Positions 1 through 7,480 of a stretch of DNA of 64,000 nt are shown here, in pieces. The translations under genes and the position numbers were made by a program. How positions within the stretch are numbered: the stretch's first letter is position 1; the number at the start of each line of letters is the position of its first letter. The notes beneath the pieces are model-generated. The model did no database searches and was not told the origin of the DNA. It was given only the letters and a program-made list of their open reading frames with translations. The stretch covers positions 62,001 through 126,000 of the forward strand of contig NZ_JAHWGT010000016.1 in the NCBI RefSeq assembly GCF_020873895.1. The letters are read 5' to 3'. The stretch comes from Streptomyces sp. DH12 (lineage in GTDB: Bacteria > Actinomycetota > Actinomycetes > Streptomycetales > Streptomycetaceae).

Positions 1-446
1 CCGATCACGAACGGCACCCACGCGGGGTCGTAGCGGTCCACGCACGGCGGGTTGAAGGGCCAGTCCTTGGGAGTGCTCTGGTAGGCCATTCCGTCCTCGG
101 TCAGCTCGACCTGGCGGAGCCGACGACCGTCGGGGTCGACCTCCATCAGGTAGACCATCGGGTCGTCGTCCTCGTCCCACCGGCGGCTCAGGTACAGCAG
201 GTGCTGGCCGGCCAGGGTGCCGAAGCCCGGCATGCCGCGCTGGGTGTCTCGTTCGGCTCGGGCTTCGGCCAAGCCGGGTGGTGTGGTCGGTCCGTCGACG
301 TCGGCCTCGTCAAGACCCCAAGTCTCGGCCTCCGCGCGGGTGGCCTCGGTGTGTACGACTTCGACGCCGGCGAAGGTCTCCAGCACCTCCTGTTCGGACC
401 GGGCGTGGACCCACCACCAGGTGCCGCCCATGCCGTAGTCGTGCAT
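1..446 (-). CDS. hypothetical protein, 3' end outside the window
   Basis: A minus-strand reading frame starts at ATG 446 and runs without a stop off the left edge (at least 148 residues). The protein begins MHDYGMGGTWWWVHARSEQ and continues with EVLETFAGVEVV, YLSRRWDEDDDPMVYLMEVD and RLRQVELTEDG; this looks like a small acidic cytoplasmic protein that is conserved among actinomycetes. No catalytic motif or membrane segment is visible and no function is assigned. It stands 75 bases from a transposase remnant and is separated from the CRISPR locus by it. Confidence 0.6.
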   Translation of the reverse strand, partial: MHDYGMGGTWWWVHARSEQEVLETFAGVEVVHTEATRAEAETWGLDEADVDGPTTPPGLAEARAERDTQRGMPGFGTLAGQHLLYLSRRWDEDDDPMVYLMEVDPDGRRLRQVELTEDGMAYQSTPKDWPFNPPCVDRYDPAWVPFVI

Positions 447-523
447 GACCAGAAAACGTGTTTTCGATGCAGCGTCAGAAGGGGCCACCCGCGCACCCTA
501 AGGCGTGCCGGATAATTGATCTT

Positions 524-599
524 GTGGCGGGTCGAGGTGAATTGACGGACGCGGCGTGGGAGCGGATAGCGCCCCTGTTGTGCGGCCGGGAGAGCGTGA
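524..599 (+). pseudogene. IS5-family transposase N-terminal remnant
   Basis: The frame from GTG 524 reads VAGRGELTDAAWERIAPLL, the characteristic N-terminus of IS5-family DDE transposases in streptomycetes. After about 25 codons it stops matching, exactly where the first degenerate CRISPR repeat begins at 601. Only the start of the gene survives, so it is inactive. It marks the boundary of the CRISPR locus. Confidence 0.6.
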
Positions 600-600
600 C

Positions 601-1908
601 GGGTCCATCCCGCAGGCGCGGGGAGCGCCCGCCGGTGCTGCGGCAAGGGTCCGGGACCCGGGACCATCACCGCAGGTACGGGGATCACATGGCCAACCAC
701 CTCCGAAAAATCCGGAGGTGGGGACCATCCCCGCGCGGGCGGGGAGCACTTCGGCGGGGTGATCGGGTCCACCGGGTCCGGGGGACCATCCCCGCGCGGG
801 CGGGGAGCACACCTCCCGGGCGAACGCCTGGATCTCAGTGGGGGGACCATCCCCGCGCAGGCGGGGAGCACCCGATGCCCGCCGGTCGGGACGCGCACCG
901 CGCGGGACCATCCCCGCGAGCGCGGGGAGCACACGACGTCCGCGATGCGTCGGCTGAGCACGCCGGAGCCATCCCCGCGCGGGCGGGGAGCACCGCATCG
1001 ACAGCCTGACCGGACTGGTGCGGTCGGGGCCATCCCCGCGCGGGCGGGGAGCACCAGCTCGCCGCCCTCGACCCGACCGACCCCAAGGGGCCATCCCCGC
1101 GCGGGCGGGGAGCACGAGCCTCAGGCCCAGCCCGCTCACCCCTTCGGGGGGCCATCCCCGCGCGGGCGAGGAGCACTCCACGACCGGATCGTCTCGTAGA
1201 CCCTCTGTGGGGCCATCCCCGCGCGGGCGGGGAGCACACCACCGTCCGCATGGACGACGGCCTCGCCCAGGGACCATCCCCGCGCGGGCGGGGAGCACCA
1301 CCGCCTCGCCTGCGCCGTCGAGGACGCCAGGGGACCATCCCCGCGCGGGCGGGGAGCACGCCTGCATGACGTTGATCAGGCCCGGCATCGCGGGACCATC
1401 CCCGCGCGGGCGGGGAGCACTCACTCGTCGGGTCTGCGACCGCTCGACTGCGGGGACCATCCCCGCGCGGGCGGGGAGCACGCGGGTAACGCCATCGCCG
1501 AGGTCGGCGCGAAGGGACCATCCCCGCGCGGGCGGGGAGCACGTCCTCGCCGGATTCCTCGACACGGAAACCATGGGACCATCCCCGCGCGGGCGGGGAG
1601 CACAGTTCGGCCTCGACGTCACGACGGGCCGGGCCGGGACCATCCCCGCGCGGGCGGGGAGCACCAGGGCGCCGCGCTGACCGGGAGTTCGGACCTGGGA
1701 CCATCCCCGCGCGGGCGGGGAGCACATGCGGCGGCGAGGATCAACTCGCTCTTGCTCGGGACCATCCCCGCGCGGGCGGGGAGCACCGCCGTCACCCCGT
1801 ACTCCTCGTGGAGCTGGTCGGACCATCCCCGCGCGGGCGGGGAGCACGTCCTGAATGTCCATCACGCCCGCGAACTCCGGGGACCATCCCCGCGCGGGCG
1901 GGGAGCAC
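601..1908 (-). CRISPR. CRISPR array A1, type I-E, 22 repeats
   Basis: There are 22 repeats of 29 nt at a strict 61-nt period (about 32-nt spacers), starting at 601, 660, 721, 782 and so on to 1880. On the transcribed (minus) strand the repeat begins GTGCTCCCCGC, has loop bases CCGC and ends GCGGGGATGGTCCC, the stem-loop recognised by Cas6e. The leader is on the right (1909 onward). The oldest repeats at the left end (601, 660, 843, 904) are degenerate, as expected for the leader-distal tail. Repeats 965-1209 carry a T-to-C change near the 3' end. All spacers look unique by eye. Confidence 0.97.
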
Positions 1909-2036
1909 GCTTGCTGACCTGCGACTCTACCTGCGGCGGACCCCGATTCTCGTCACTTTCACGGAAACCGGCAGAACACCCACATCAGGACAAGAAGTGG
2001 CAGTGAGCACGGGCTGACCGTCCTCCGATGGCCCGG
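1909..2036 (-). promoter_or_regulatory. leader of CRISPR array A1
   Basis: This non-coding stretch adjoins the youngest repeat of A1. Read from the repeat outward it starts cTTGCTGACCTGCGACTC and includes GATTCTCGTCACTTTC. The same sequence lies beside arrays A2, A4, A5 and A6, so it is the shared leader that should hold the crRNA promoter and the site that directs new spacers to the first repeat. From 1910 it is identical over about 122 nt to the leader of A4 on the opposite strand. Weaker similarity to other leaders extends to about 2230. Confidence 0.85.
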
Positions 2037-2261
2037 CCCCGGCCACGTCCGCGTTCCGCTTCAGGTCGGCAGCCGCCGAGCTGGGAAGGCTGCTTGGCAA
2101 GGAAGCACGGAGGCGATTCCACCTACAGGCACAGGATGCGATCCCGACCGGTGACCGGGGTTCCGCTCGAACGACATGCACGCGGGCGGAAACTTCTACA
2201 GACTCCACGTCCCGCTCGGACCAGAGGTCACCCCACATGCAGCAGGGTGCCCTCAGGCCGG

Positions 2262-2692
2262 CGGGCCACCCCCGCAGGCGCGGGGAGCACGCGTCGGAGT
2301 TAGCGCGGATGATCCCGGTGGAGGGACCATCTTCGCGCTGGCGGGAAGCACTCCAGGACGACGGCCTCCGGCGGGCGCGGGGAGCACGCCTCCAGGTCCG
2401 CGGGGTTGAACAGGTAGGCGGGACCATCCCCGCGGGCGCGGAGAGCACGCCGGTTTCGCGGTGTCGTTCCTTCCCCAGGAGGGACCATCCCCGCGCGGGC
2501 GGGGAGCACAGGTCGTCGTCTCACAGGGCGTACCGGTCGATGGGACCATCCCCGCGCGGGCGGGGAGCACTCGCCTTCGCCGTACTTCCACCGGCCGACC
2601 GGGGGACCATCCCCGCGCAGGCGGGGAGCACTCGGGGTGTGGCGGCGGGGCGGCGGTGGGCGCGGGACCACCCCCGCGCAGGCGGGGAGCAC
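2262..2692 (-). CRISPR. CRISPR array A2, 8 repeats, partly decayed
   Basis: Repeats start at 2262, 2323, about 2365 (truncated), 2420, 2481, 2542, 2603 and 2664; the last five keep the 61-nt period. Loop bases vary within the array (CCGC, CTGC, GCCC), and the leader-distal left end is eroded. Orientation is leftward with a leader at 2693. It uses the same Cas6e-type stem as A1 and should be served by the same cas operon. Confidence 0.9.
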
Positions 2693-2850
2693 ATTGCTGA
2701 CCTGCGCTCTACCCGGGGCAGACCCCAATTCTCGTCACTTCCGCCGAAACCGGCAAAACCCCTGAAGCAGGACAAGAAGGTGGCAGTGAACATGGGCTGG
2801 CCGACCTCCGATGGCCCGACCCCGTTCGTGGCGGTGTCCGCGGTCTCTTC
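2693..2850 (-). promoter_or_regulatory. leader of CRISPR array A2
   Basis: It begins with TTGCTGACCTGCG next to the repeat and contains the GACCCCAATTCTCGTCACTT and CCGGCAAAAC blocks of the family leader. It most resembles the leader of A5 (same CCAATTCTCG and GGCAGTGAACA variants), which suggests A2 and A5 are inverted copies of one module. It ends at an orphan repeat (2851). Confidence 0.75.
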
Positions 2851-2879
2851 GGGACCATCCCCGCGTGGGCAGGGAGCGC
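2851..2879 (-). repeat. orphan degenerate CRISPR repeat
   Basis: One repeat-like 29-mer in the same orientation as A2, with an altered loop and 3' end. It lies directly beyond the A2 leader with no partner within 700 bp, so it is probably the tail relic of another array once placed between A2 and the toxin-antitoxin pair. Confidence 0.7.
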
Positions 2880-2905
2880 CGCAGCTAGGCGCGGTATATC
2901 TCGGC

Positions 2906-3283
2906 TTAGGTGGTGGTGGGCCAGGAACGTAGTTGGTGGGCGATCTGGTGGGCGGTGCAGGCTGGGTCGACCAGGAGGTTTCGCAGGGCGGCGGCGTCAG
3001 TGGTGGAGGGCTTGACCGTGATGCCCGAGGCCTCGAGGTACATCACGCCGGTCGCCGCGGCGACAGCGAGGTTGGAGCGCTCCAACCAGCGGCAGCGGCC
3101 GAGCGTGTGCACCAGGGCAGCCGCTCTCGTGTAGGGGCCGTCGTAGACGGCCTGGTCCAGAAGCTCGGCCTGGTGGCGGGCGCACGCAGCGACCGGGACT
3201 CCGTAGTCCTCCGGCGCCGGGTCGCCGGCACCGGCGAGTTCGGCGACCTGCAAGATCCACGGCACGTCGATGTGCAGGATCAT
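2906..3283 (-). CDS. Fic/Doc-like toxin of a toxin-antitoxin pair
   Basis: A 125-residue protein starting MILHIDVPWILQVAELAGAG. Its layout follows the short Doc-type Fic fold: an N-terminal helix, PVAACARHQAELLDQ, YDGPYTRAAALVHTLGR, then RCRWLERSNLAVAAATGV. The last block occupies the place of the Fic motif HPFxxGNxRTA, but the catalytic His and the GN signature are absent, so AMP or phosphate transfer cannot be assumed. The start ATG overlaps the antitoxin stop (ATGA at 3283), typical of type II modules. The toxin call rests on architecture and context; activity is uncertain. The pair sits between CRISPR arrays A2 and A3. Confidence 0.7.
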   Translation of the reverse strand: MILHIDVPWILQVAELAGAGDPAPEDYGVPVAACARHQAELLDQAVYDGPYTRAAALVHTLGRCRWLERSNLAVAAATGVMYLEASGITVKPSTTDAAALRNLLVDPACTAHQIAHQLRSWPTTT

Positions 3284-3516
3284 CAGGCGGCCTGCCCACC
3301 CCGCCTCGAGCCGTGCTCGGCCTCGTCGAAGAGCGACTGGTGCTCGACAAGGAACCGCTCAGCGGCGCCCATCGCCCTGGCGCGCAGCCCGCTGACGTCG
3401 TCCACGACCAGCTGGGCCAGGTAGTCACCCACCGACATCCCCCGATCAGCGGCCCGCCTACGAGCCAGCTCAGCGATCTCCGCATCCACCCTGGCACCGA
3501 GCTGTGTCTTCGCCAT
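3283..3516 (-). CDS. antitoxin paired with the Fic/Doc-like toxin
   Basis: A 77-residue protein from ATG 3516, MAKTQLGARVDAEIAELARR, followed by AADRGMSVGDYLAQLVVDDV. The N-terminal half looks like a ribbon-helix-helix/Arc-type DNA-binding segment and the C-terminal half, rich in Glu and Gln, is the likely toxin-binding tail. The ATG at 3516 is chosen over upstream in-frame codons because a perfect inverted repeat, the likely operator, ends five bases before it and because upstream codons read CRISPR repeats. It is translationally coupled to the toxin. Confidence 0.75.
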   Translation of the reverse strand: MAKTQLGARVDAEIAELARRRAADRGMSVGDYLAQLVVDDVSGLRARAMGAAERFLVEHQSLFDEAEHGSRRGGQAA

Positions 3517-3520
3517 ACCC

Positions 3521-3544
3521 GCATGGTAACAGCCGTTACCATGC
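3521..3544. promoter_or_regulatory. operator-like palindrome of the toxin-antitoxin operon
   Basis: A perfect 10-bp inverted repeat GCATGGTAAC-agcc-GTTACCATGC sits immediately upstream of the antitoxin start, where autorepressing ribbon-helix-helix antitoxins usually bind. Confidence 0.7.
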
Positions 3545-3631
3545 GGCGCCATAGCTCCCGCTCCCACCGCATCTGGCGCCTCGCCCCCTCCCCATGCGCG
3601 GGCGGGAGCGCTTCTCCTGGTCCTGCACCGT

Positions 3632-3900
3632 GGGACTATTCCCCGCGCGCACGGGAAGCACGCGCACGAGCGGCCCACGGGGAGTGCAGACCCGGGACCA
3701 TCCCCGCGGGCGCGGGGAGCACCCCTGGTCCGACACACGTCGATGCGCACGTCAGGGACCATCCCCGCGCAGGCGGGAGCACCGTCAGTGGGCGTGGCCC
3801 GCGACCCTGGAGCTGGGACCATCCCCGCGCGGGCGGGGAGCACCATGTCCGCCATGGGTCCGTCGCCACGCCGCCGGCACCATCCCCGCGCACGCGGGGT
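3632..3900 (-). CRISPR. CRISPR array A3, degenerate, 5 repeats, no leader
   Basis: Five diverged leftward repeats start at 3632, 3694, 3755, 3815 and about 3874, with loops and ends that differ from one another. Spacing stays near 60 nt. No leader follows on the right; instead an oppositely oriented repeat starts at 3939. The array is probably a relic unable to acquire spacers. Confidence 0.75.
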
Positions 3901-3938
3901 GGTCCCTCGGACAAGGCAATGGACCGTTCGTTCCTATC

Positions 3939-4049
3939 GTGCTCCCCGCGCCTGAGGGGGTGGCCCCGGTTGGTCGGACACCGGCTACAGCTTCGTCGTG
4001 TGTTCTCCGCGCCCGCCGGTCTGGAGCGGGACGTGGACGTGACCGGGGT
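3939..4049 (+). repeat. array tail (repeat, spacer, half repeat) duplicated at 4968-5057
   Basis: A rightward degenerate repeat at 3939 is followed by the spacer GTTGGTCGGACACCGGCTAC..., a broken repeat near 4001 (GTGTTCTCCGCGCC) and TCTGGAGCGGGACGTGGACG. The same order recurs at 4968-5057 with a few substitutions. This is one of two tandem copies of an array tail plus leader. Confidence 0.8.
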
Positions 4050-4177
4050 TGGGCCCATCGGAGGACGGTCAGCCCGTGCTCACTGCCACTTCTTGTCCTG
4101 ATGTGGGTGTTCTGCCGGTTTCCGTGAAAGTGACGAGAATCGGGGTCCGCCGCAGGTAGAGTCGCAGGTCAGCAAGT
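4050..4177 (+). promoter_or_regulatory. leader of CRISPR array A4
   Basis: This contains CTGCCACTTCTTGTCCTGAT, GAAAGTGACGAGAATCGGGG and, next to the first repeat, GAGTCGCAGGTCAGCAAG. It is the exact reverse complement of the A1 leader over about 122 nt, so A1 and A4 share one leader through a recent inverted duplication or conversion. Confidence 0.85.
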
Positions 4178-4996
4178 GTGCTCCCCGCCCGCGCGGGGAT
4201 GGTCCCTGGTCCGACTCATCGAGGCCGGCCCGGAGCTGGTGCTCCCCGCCCGCGCGGGGATGGTCCCGTCGTCATCGACGACGTGACGTTCAAGTTCGCG
4301 TGCTCCCCGCCCGCGCGGGGATGGTCCCGTGCGCCTTCCACTTCTGGGACGCGATCGATTGTGCTCCCCGCCCGCGCGGGGATGGTCCCATGCTGGGATC
4401 GCCGAACTCTCGGCGCTCGCGGTGCTCCCCGCCCGCGCGGGGATGGTCCCAGGCAGCCCGCACCGTGCTCGACCAGGAGCTGGTGCTCCCCGCCCGCGCG
4501 GGGATGGTCCCACCCGTGGCATGTCGAGGAGACTCGAGACCTTGTGCTCCCCGCCCGCGCGGGGATGGTCCCACCCCGACCCCCGCCGAGCTCCACGCCA
4601 CGGCGTGCTCCCCGCCCGCGCGGGGATGGTCCCTTCGGCGGCCTGCCCACGCCGGCGTACCGCAGGTGCTCCCCGCCCGCGCGGGGGTGGTCCCCCGCAG
4701 CCGATGGTCGGCGGTCCGTGCCACGAGTGCTCCCCGCCCGCGCGGGGATGGTCCCGTCCAGAGGACCTCTCGTAGCCCTCGACGATGTGCTCCCGCCCGC
4801 GCGGGGATGGTCCCCACGTCCTCGGGCCGGCTGAACTTGGGCCAGAGTGCTCCCCGCCCGCGCGGGATGGTCCCCGTCTGGCAAGGTCGGCTCGCCCAGG
4901 AGCTTGGTGCTCCCCGCGCCCGCAGGGATGGTCCCGCGTACGCGTACAACGAAGAGGCGACGCTACCGTGCTCCCCGCGCCTGCGGGGATGGCCCC
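4178..4996 (+). CRISPR. CRISPR array A4, type I-E, 14 repeats
   Basis: Repeats start at 4178, 4239, 4300, 4361, 4422, 4483, 4544, 4605, 4666, 4727, 4787, 4847, 4907 and 4968. The leader-proximal ones are uniform with loop CCGC, as in A1. Repeats 4787 and 4847 have each lost one base and the last two carry other loop variants, so decay again concentrates at the leader-distal end. Spacers are about 32 nt and by eye differ from those of A1 despite the identical leader. Confidence 0.97.
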
Positions 4997-5057
4997 GGCT
5001 GGTCGGACACCGGCTACAGCTTCGTCGTGTGTTCTCCGCGCCTGCTGGTCTGGAGCG

Positions 5058-5205
5058 GAACGCGGACGTGACCGGGGTCGGGTCATTGGAGGACGGCCGG
5101 CCCGTGTTCACTGCCACTTCTTGTCCTGCTACGAGGGTTTTGCCGGTTCCGGCGAAAGTGACGAGAATTGGGGTCCGTCCTGGGTAGAGTCGCAGGTCAG
5201 CAAGT
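5058..5205 (+). promoter_or_regulatory. leader of CRISPR array A5
   Basis: This leader-family sequence reads CTGCCACTTCTTGTCCTGCT, then CCGGCGAAAGTGACGAGAAT, then GAGTCGCAGGTCAGCAAGT against the first repeat at 5206. It follows the tail of A4 without a gap, so A4 and A5 form a head-to-tail tandem. Confidence 0.85.
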
Positions 5206-5967
5206 GTGCTCCCCGCCTGCGCGGGGATGGTCCCAGGTACGGGTAGCGGGGCTGGGGGGTGAGGTCGTGCTCCCCGCCTGCGCGGGGATGGTCCACCGGG
5301 GTCCGGACGCCAGGCTGGCGCGGGAGGCGGTGCTCCCCGCCTGCGCGGGGATGGTCCCCGGCTCCGGCCGAGCACCTACTTTGCCCAGGCGTGCTCCCCG
5401 CCTGCGCGGGGATGGTCCCCGGGCGCCGGGCCCGTACCGCCCCCGGGCGGGGTGCTCCCCGCCTGCGCGGGGATGGTCCCGCCGGGACGATCGCGCCCGT
5501 CAGTACGGGGACGTGCTCCCCGCCTGCGCGGGGATGGTCCCCAGCCAGTCGACGCGCTCGGTCCACGTGGCCAGTGCTCCCCGCCTGCGCGGGGATGGTC
5601 CCCGGGCGAGCCCTGGAGGCTGGTGAGTCCTCTCGTGCTCCCCGCCTGCGCGGGGATGGTCCCCTGGCCGCGCTGCTGCCCGGACCGGCGGGCCGGTGCT
5701 CCCCGCCTGCGCGGGGATGGTCCCACCACGGTGGCCACCGCCAGCCCTGCCAGCACGTGCTCCCCGCCTGCGCGGGATGGTCCCGTCCGGTAGACCAGGA
5801 CCGCCATGGCGCCGATGTGCTCCCCGCCTGCGCGGGGATGGTCCCTCGGTACCGCGGCCCGCACCCTGCACGTCGACGTGCTGCCCGCCTGCGCGGGGAT
5901 GGTCCCGCCGACCTGGCGGACCGGACGAAGGACCGGGAGTGCTCCCCGCCTGCGCGGGGATGGTCCC
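5206..5967 (+). CRISPR. CRISPR array A5, type I-E, 13 repeats
   Basis: Repeats start at 5206, 5267, 5330, 5391, 5452, 5513, 5574, 5635, 5696, 5757, 5817, 5878 and 5939. The loop tetranucleotide is CTGC in nearly all, which separates the array from A4 (CCGC). One spacer (5296-5329) is 34 nt; the rest are about 32. A hybrid repeat at 6000 follows and the orientation then flips into A6. Confidence 0.97.
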
Positions 5968-5999
5968 GCTCACTGCGCGGCGGTGCTGCGGGCAGAGCG

Positions 6000-6025
6000 G
6001 TGCTCCCCGCCGGTGCGGGGAGCAC
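6000..6025. repeat. hybrid palindromic repeat joining arrays A5 and A6 tail to tail
   Basis: The 26-nt junction is the first 11 nt of a rightward repeat (GTGCTCCCCGC), four central bases CGGT, and the last 11 nt of a leftward repeat (GCGGGGAGCAC). It fits a recombination or deletion between two oppositely oriented repeats. Confidence 0.85.
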
Positions 6026-6057
6026 TCTACGTCGCCTGCGTGCCGAACTCGGCATCG

Positions 6058-6817
6058 GGGGCCATCCCCGCGGGTGCGGGGAGCACAGCTCCCTCCTGAA
6101 CGACGGCGCGGCCTCGGAGGGGCCATCCCCGCGGGTGCGGGGAGCACTGCGGCTGGTCGCTGATCACCGCGAGTGCTTGGGGCCATCCCCGCGGGTGCGG
6201 GGAGCACAACGGCCATGACCTGTACCTGTCGAACAAGTGGGGGCCATCCCCGCGGGTGCGGGGAGCACTGGTGCCCTGCGTCTCGGTCTGGGGCAGGATG
6301 GGGGCCATCCCCGCGGGTGCGGGGAGCACTCGTGGCTGAGCGTCCGTCTGCGGGTGGGTGAGGGGCCATCCCCGCGGGTGCGGGGAGCACTCGAAGGCGA
6401 TGGCGGTGGTGTGGGCGGCGAGGGGGCCATCCCCGCGGGTGCGGGGAGCACATGCCCAATGAGTGCTTCGGCAACGATGGGCCGGGGCCATCCCCGCGGG
6501 TGCGGGGAGCACTCCCCGCCGTCGGCGCGGTGGACAAGCGGGTGGGGGCCATCCCCGCGGGTGCGGGGAGCACTACTTCGGGATCCAGAACGTGGACCCG
6601 AGATACGGGCCATCCCCGCGGGTGCGGGGAGCACCGTACCGAACAGCAGGACGGCCGTCTGGGACCGGGGCCATCCCCGCGGGTGCGGGGAGCACGTCCT
6701 GCTCACCGGCCTGTCGCCGGAGGCAATGGGGCCATCCCCGCGGGTGCGGGGAGCACCACTCGCCGAACACATCGCCGCCGAGCGCCACGGGGCCATCCCC
6801 GCGGGTGCGGGGAGCAC
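6058..6817 (-). CRISPR. CRISPR array A6, type I-E, 13 repeats
   Basis: Leftward repeats start at 6058, 6119, 6179, 6240, 6301, 6362, 6423, 6484, 6545, 6606, 6667, 6728 and 6789. They are very uniform, with loop ACCC and a 3' end GGCCCC instead of GGTCCC on the transcribed strand. The leader lies at 6818. Of the leftward arrays left of the operon it is closest to cas3. Confidence 0.97.
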
Positions 6818-6990
6818 ACTTGCTGACCTGCGACTCTACCCACGGCAGATCCCGATTCTCGCCACTTTCACTGAAACCGGCAAAACGCCCACAGCGGGAC
6901 AGGATATGGCCGTGAGCGCGGGCTGGCGACCTTCGGCGGCACAGCCCCGACCCTGTCCACGTTCCGCCGAGCAGGCCAGCGGCTGCCGAA
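6818..6990 (-). promoter_or_regulatory. leader of CRISPR array A6
   Basis: ACTTGCTGACCTGCGACTC adjoins the repeat, followed by GATCCCGATTCTCGCCACTT and GAAACCGGCAAAACG. Similarity to the A1 leader continues farther out (for example GGAAGGCTGCTTGG near 7000), showing that the duplicated module includes about 200 nt of flanking sequence. Confidence 0.8.
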
Positions 6991-7165
6991 GCTCGGAAGG
7001 CTGCTTGGTAGGCGAACGGGGAGGCGGGTCTGGCCCTAAAAGGGGGGAAGTGCTCCCGGCCGCGACCAGGGGGTCGCTAGGAGGGCATCCGCCACGTGGG
7101 GAGGCCCTTTCGCAGACTCCACTCCTGCTCGGATGACACGCCCTCCCGGGCACGGCATACCCGCG

Positions 7166-7255
7166 AGGATCATCCCCCGCAGACGCGGGGAGCACACCCC
7201 CGTCACTGCCTCTGACCGTCTACCACGGGACCATCCCCGCACGGGGCGGGGAGCG
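7166..7255 (-). repeat. two orphan degenerate CRISPR repeats before cas3
   Basis: Repeat-like 29-mers lie at about 7166-7194 and 7227-7255, 61 nt apart and in the A6 orientation. They are the remains of another array tail between the A6 leader and the cas operon. The rest of 6990-7480 shows no gene and should hold the cas promoter. Confidence 0.75.
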
Positions 7256-7480
7256 TTCTCGGGAAGGCAATCGCGCGCTCGCCCCTGGGGGACTTCGTCG
7301 TGCGGGCGGGAAACGCCCGATCTGCTCTTCGTCCTGGCGCGCGGCGTTGGCACCATCTCCGCCGGTCGTCCCGGAGGGACATCGGCTGCTGGTGCCTGAT
7401 CTTTTAGCACAGGTGTGGTGCCGTGGAGGGCTTTTTGATCAGTTTCGGTGTTCGTGCCTGTGGCTTGGGTGATTGGCTGT

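Noticed and set aside
498-1865. Long Arg/Pro/Gly-rich frames across the CRISPR arrays (for example 455 codons on the minus strand)
   Set aside because: They are translations of the 29-nt repeats (PRGDGP, SPPARGWS, LPARAGMVP) and have no coding character.
6000-6025. Hairpin read as a transcription terminator
   Set aside because: The symmetry is fully explained by two half repeats of opposite arrays; there is no gene end and no U-tract.
7341-7380. A further CRISPR repeat (GCACCATCTCCGCCGGTC)
   Set aside because: It matches fewer than half of the repeat positions and is not kept as a repeat.
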